Program-made: the position numbers and the translations under genes
The notes under the pieces: generated by a model
The model's database searches: none
What the model saw: only the letters and a program-made list of their open reading frames with translations
Told to the model about the DNA's origin: nothing
Part shown: positions 62,517 through 64,000 of the stretch, piece after piece
Layout of the letters: each line of letters starts with the position of its first letter
Position numbering within the stretch: the first letter of the stretch is position 1
Assembly (NCBI RefSeq): GCF_001418655.1
Contig: NZ_LIQZ01000136.1
Span: 483 to 64,482, forward strand
DNA: 64,000 nucleotides
Source: Streptomyces phaeochromogenes
GTDB lineage: Bacteria; Actinomycetota; Actinomycetes; Streptomycetales; Streptomycetaceae
Direction of reading: 5' to 3'

Positions 62517-63404
62517 ATGTCCGCCATCACCTCGGCCCACGCCCCGAAGTCGCCGTTGCAGAAACTGCGTTCGGCCACCGGATCGCGCCGCATCTTCATC
62601 CACACCGTGCTCATCGGCGTGGCGATCGTCATGCTCTATCCGCTGCTGTGGATGCTGAGCAGCTCGTTCAAGCCCGACACCCAGATCTTCACCCAGCCGG
62701 GGCTCATCCCGAGCTCGGTGCGCCCGGAGAACTACTCCGAGGGCTGGAGCGGCTCCGGCAACTCCTTCTCCCTCTACATCACCAACTCGCTGATCGTCAC
62801 GATCGGCGCGGTGATCGGCAACGTCATCTCCTGCTCGCTGGCCGCCTACGCCTTCGCGCGCTTCGAGTTCCGCGGCAAGAAGATCTGGTTCGGCCTGATG
62901 CTCGGCACGCTCATGCTGCCCACCCAGGCCGTGCTGATCCCGCAGTACACGATCTTCTACAACCTGACCTGGATCAACACCTATCTGCCGCTGATCGTGC
63001 CGAAGTTCCTCGCGGTGGACGCCTTCTTCATCTTCCTGATGGTCCAGTTCATCCGCTCCATCCCGCGCGAGCTCGACCACGCGGCCATGATGGACGGCGC
63101 CAACCCCTTCCAGATCTACTGGAAGATCATCCTGCCGCTGATGAAGCCGGCCCTGATCACCACCACGATCTTCACCTTCATCTGGACGTACGACGACTTC
63201 CTCCACCAGCTCGTCTACCTCCAGCAGAACGACAAGTTCACCGTCCCCCTCGGTCTGACCCTGTTCATGGACCAGACGAGCGGCTCCTCCTACGGTGCGA
63301 TGTTCGCCATGTCGACGCTTGCCCTCCTGCCCACGCTCATCTGCTTCCTCATCTTCCAGAAGAGGCTGGTAGAAGGCTTGGCGACCTCGGGCATGAAGGG
63401 CTGA
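62517..63404 (+). CDS. Sugar ABC transporter permease (MalG type)
   Basis: A 295-residue permease. The EAA-type loop reads DHAAMMDGANPFQIYWKIIL. Six membrane helices are visible. It starts 33 bp after the MalF-type gene, with AGGAG a few bases upstream. It pairs with the first permease to form the channel. Confidence 0.95.
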   Translation: MSAITSAHAPKSPLQKLRSATGSRRIFIHTVLIGVAIVMLYPLLWMLSSSFKPDTQIFTQPGLIPSSVRPENYSEGWSGSGNSFSLYITNSLIVTIGAVIGNVISCSLAAYAFARFEFRGKKIWFGLMLGTLMLPTQAVLIPQYTIFYNLTWINTYLPLIVPKFLAVDAFFIFLMVQFIRSIPRELDHAAMMDGANPFQIYWKIILPLMKPALITTTIFTFIWTYDDFLHQLVYLQQNDKFTVPLGLTLFMDQTSGSSYGAMFAMSTLALLPTLICFLIFQKRLVEGLATSGMKG

Positions 63405-63409
63405 ACTCC

Positions 63410-64000
63410 GTGCATCTTCCCCACCAGCGCGGCCAGTTGCACCACCTCCCCGACGACCCGACCGCGTACGACGCCGTGCTGGCCGCCGTCACCGAGACGG
63501 CCCTGGCCCGCCTCACCCCCGAGGGCAACCTGGAGAACCCGGCCGCCGTCGACGACATCGGCGACACCTCGCTCGGCATCACGTCCCTGCTCGCGCTCGC
63601 CTGGCACCGCACCAAGGACCCACGGCTGCCCGAGGCGGTCCGCCGCAGCCTCGCCTTCCACCTGAACTCGCGCGTCTACACCGAGGACAACCCCGGTTAC
63701 CCGAACCTGACGGCACGCAACTCCCGTCTGCCGTACGCCCGTTACACACTGGCGGCGGGCGCCCACCCCATCGGCGACTGGCCGAGCACGGTGTGGGCGC
63801 TGCTCCAGGCCGTCAACGTCCTCGACGCGGCGGACGGGCTCGTCGACGAGGAGCAGTACCGCGAACTCCTGGACGTCGCGGGCGGCTACTGGCGCTGGCT
63901 CACCGAGGCCACCTTCTTCAACCCGCAGGACGCGGCGAACCAGGCCATCGGCTGCGTGGTCGGCGGACTGATGCTCGCTCGCCATCTCCCGGCCGAGCAG
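63410..64000 (+). CDS. N-terminal part of a helical enzyme-like protein in the sugar operon, cut by window edge
   Basis: The frame opens with GTG at 63410, 6 bp after the permease stop, with GAAGGG upstream, and is open to the end of the window (197 codons). The protein is rich in helix pairs with repeated aromatic and aspartate residues (GDTSLGITSLLALAWHRTKDP, then GDWPSTVWALLQAVNVLDAADG). This pattern resembles the (alpha/alpha)6-barrel of glycosidases and lyases. I cannot name the family. Position after the permeases suggests it processes the imported sugar or a related polysaccharide. Confidence 0.6.
   Translation, partial: MHLPHQRGQLHHLPDDPTAYDAVLAAVTETALARLTPEGNLENPAAVDDIGDTSLGITSLLALAWHRTKDPRLPEAVRRSLAFHLNSRVYTEDNPGYPNLTARNSRLPYARYTLAAGAHPIGDWPSTVWALLQAVNVLDAADGLVDEEQYRELLDVAGGYWRWLTEATFFNPQDAANQAIGCVVGGLMLARHLPAEQ

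Overview
The window is gene-dense, very GC-rich DNA with the codon and regulatory habits of Streptomyces: strong third-position GC bias, many GTG starts, GGAGG-type ribosome sites, stop/start overlaps, TAGACT-like -10 boxes and near-leaderless regulator genes. No rRNA, tRNA, phage, transposase or CRISPR array was seen. From memory, several genes match Streptomyces coelicolor loci (a second EF-G like fusB/SCO6589, a 6-pyruvoyltetrahydropterin synthase homologue like SCO6650, a GTP cyclohydrolase II like SCO6655). This fits a conserved arm-proximal segment of a Streptomyces chromosome. No alignment was run.

Layout. 1-2.4 kb: the start of an SDR dehydrogenase and two divergent MmyB-type regulators. 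2.6-7.1 kb: an MpaB-like oxygenase, a small protein, a LysR regulator with NAD-dependent formate dehydrogenase, and an HTH-TOBE molybdate-type protein. 7.1-10.2 kb: a UvrA-like resistance ATPase and a PPOX flavoprotein. 10.4-13.6 kb: a LacI regulator divergent from a sugar isomerase and a Gfo/Idh/MocA dehydrogenase, with palindromic operators between. 13.7-17 kb: DUF952, F420-type PPOX, DUF429 and a secreted vanadium haloperoxidase/PAP2 protein. 17.3-24 kb: a leader ORF with a second elongation factor G, then a coupled SWIM/DUF6493-like pair. 24.4-27.9 kb: a cell-wall glycopolymer operon (pseudo-deacetylase fused to GT2, then LCP ligase). 28-34 kb: an alanine-dehydrogenase-like enzyme, a cold-shock protein with a desaturase, and a TetR-controlled MFS exporter. 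34-36 kb: a third MmyB regulator divergent from an aldo/keto reductase.

The most unusual part is 36.2-43.7 kb: CDP-alcohol phosphatidyltransferase, zinc-type dehydrogenase, a PTPS homologue without its zinc and catalytic residues, a glycosyltransferase, a methyltransferase, a multi-pass membrane protein, a creatininase-family amidohydrolase and a GTP cyclohydrolase II. The last has Met at the position of E. coli RibA Tyr105, a change linked to release of the formylated pyrimidine FAPy. A FAPy-forming cyclohydrolase beside a creatininase-family candidate deformylase resembles the archaeal ArfA/ArfB steps. Together the genes suggest an uncharacterised route to a glycosylated, methylated, perhaps membrane-linked pterin-like compound.

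43.8-48.2 kb is a four-gene operon that fits saccharopine/pipecolate lysine metabolism. It is followed by a STAND protein with an altered P-loop, a GT-B-like gene broken inside a 7-bp tandem repeat (possible phase variation), a serine hydrolase, a two-gene graspetide (ATP-grasp RiPP) locus, and a Tat-exported PAP2 phosphatase with an autotransporter-type repeat. The right end (57.4-64 kb) is a sugar-uptake locus: kinase, ROK regulator, CUT1 ABC transporter and the start of a downstream enzyme.
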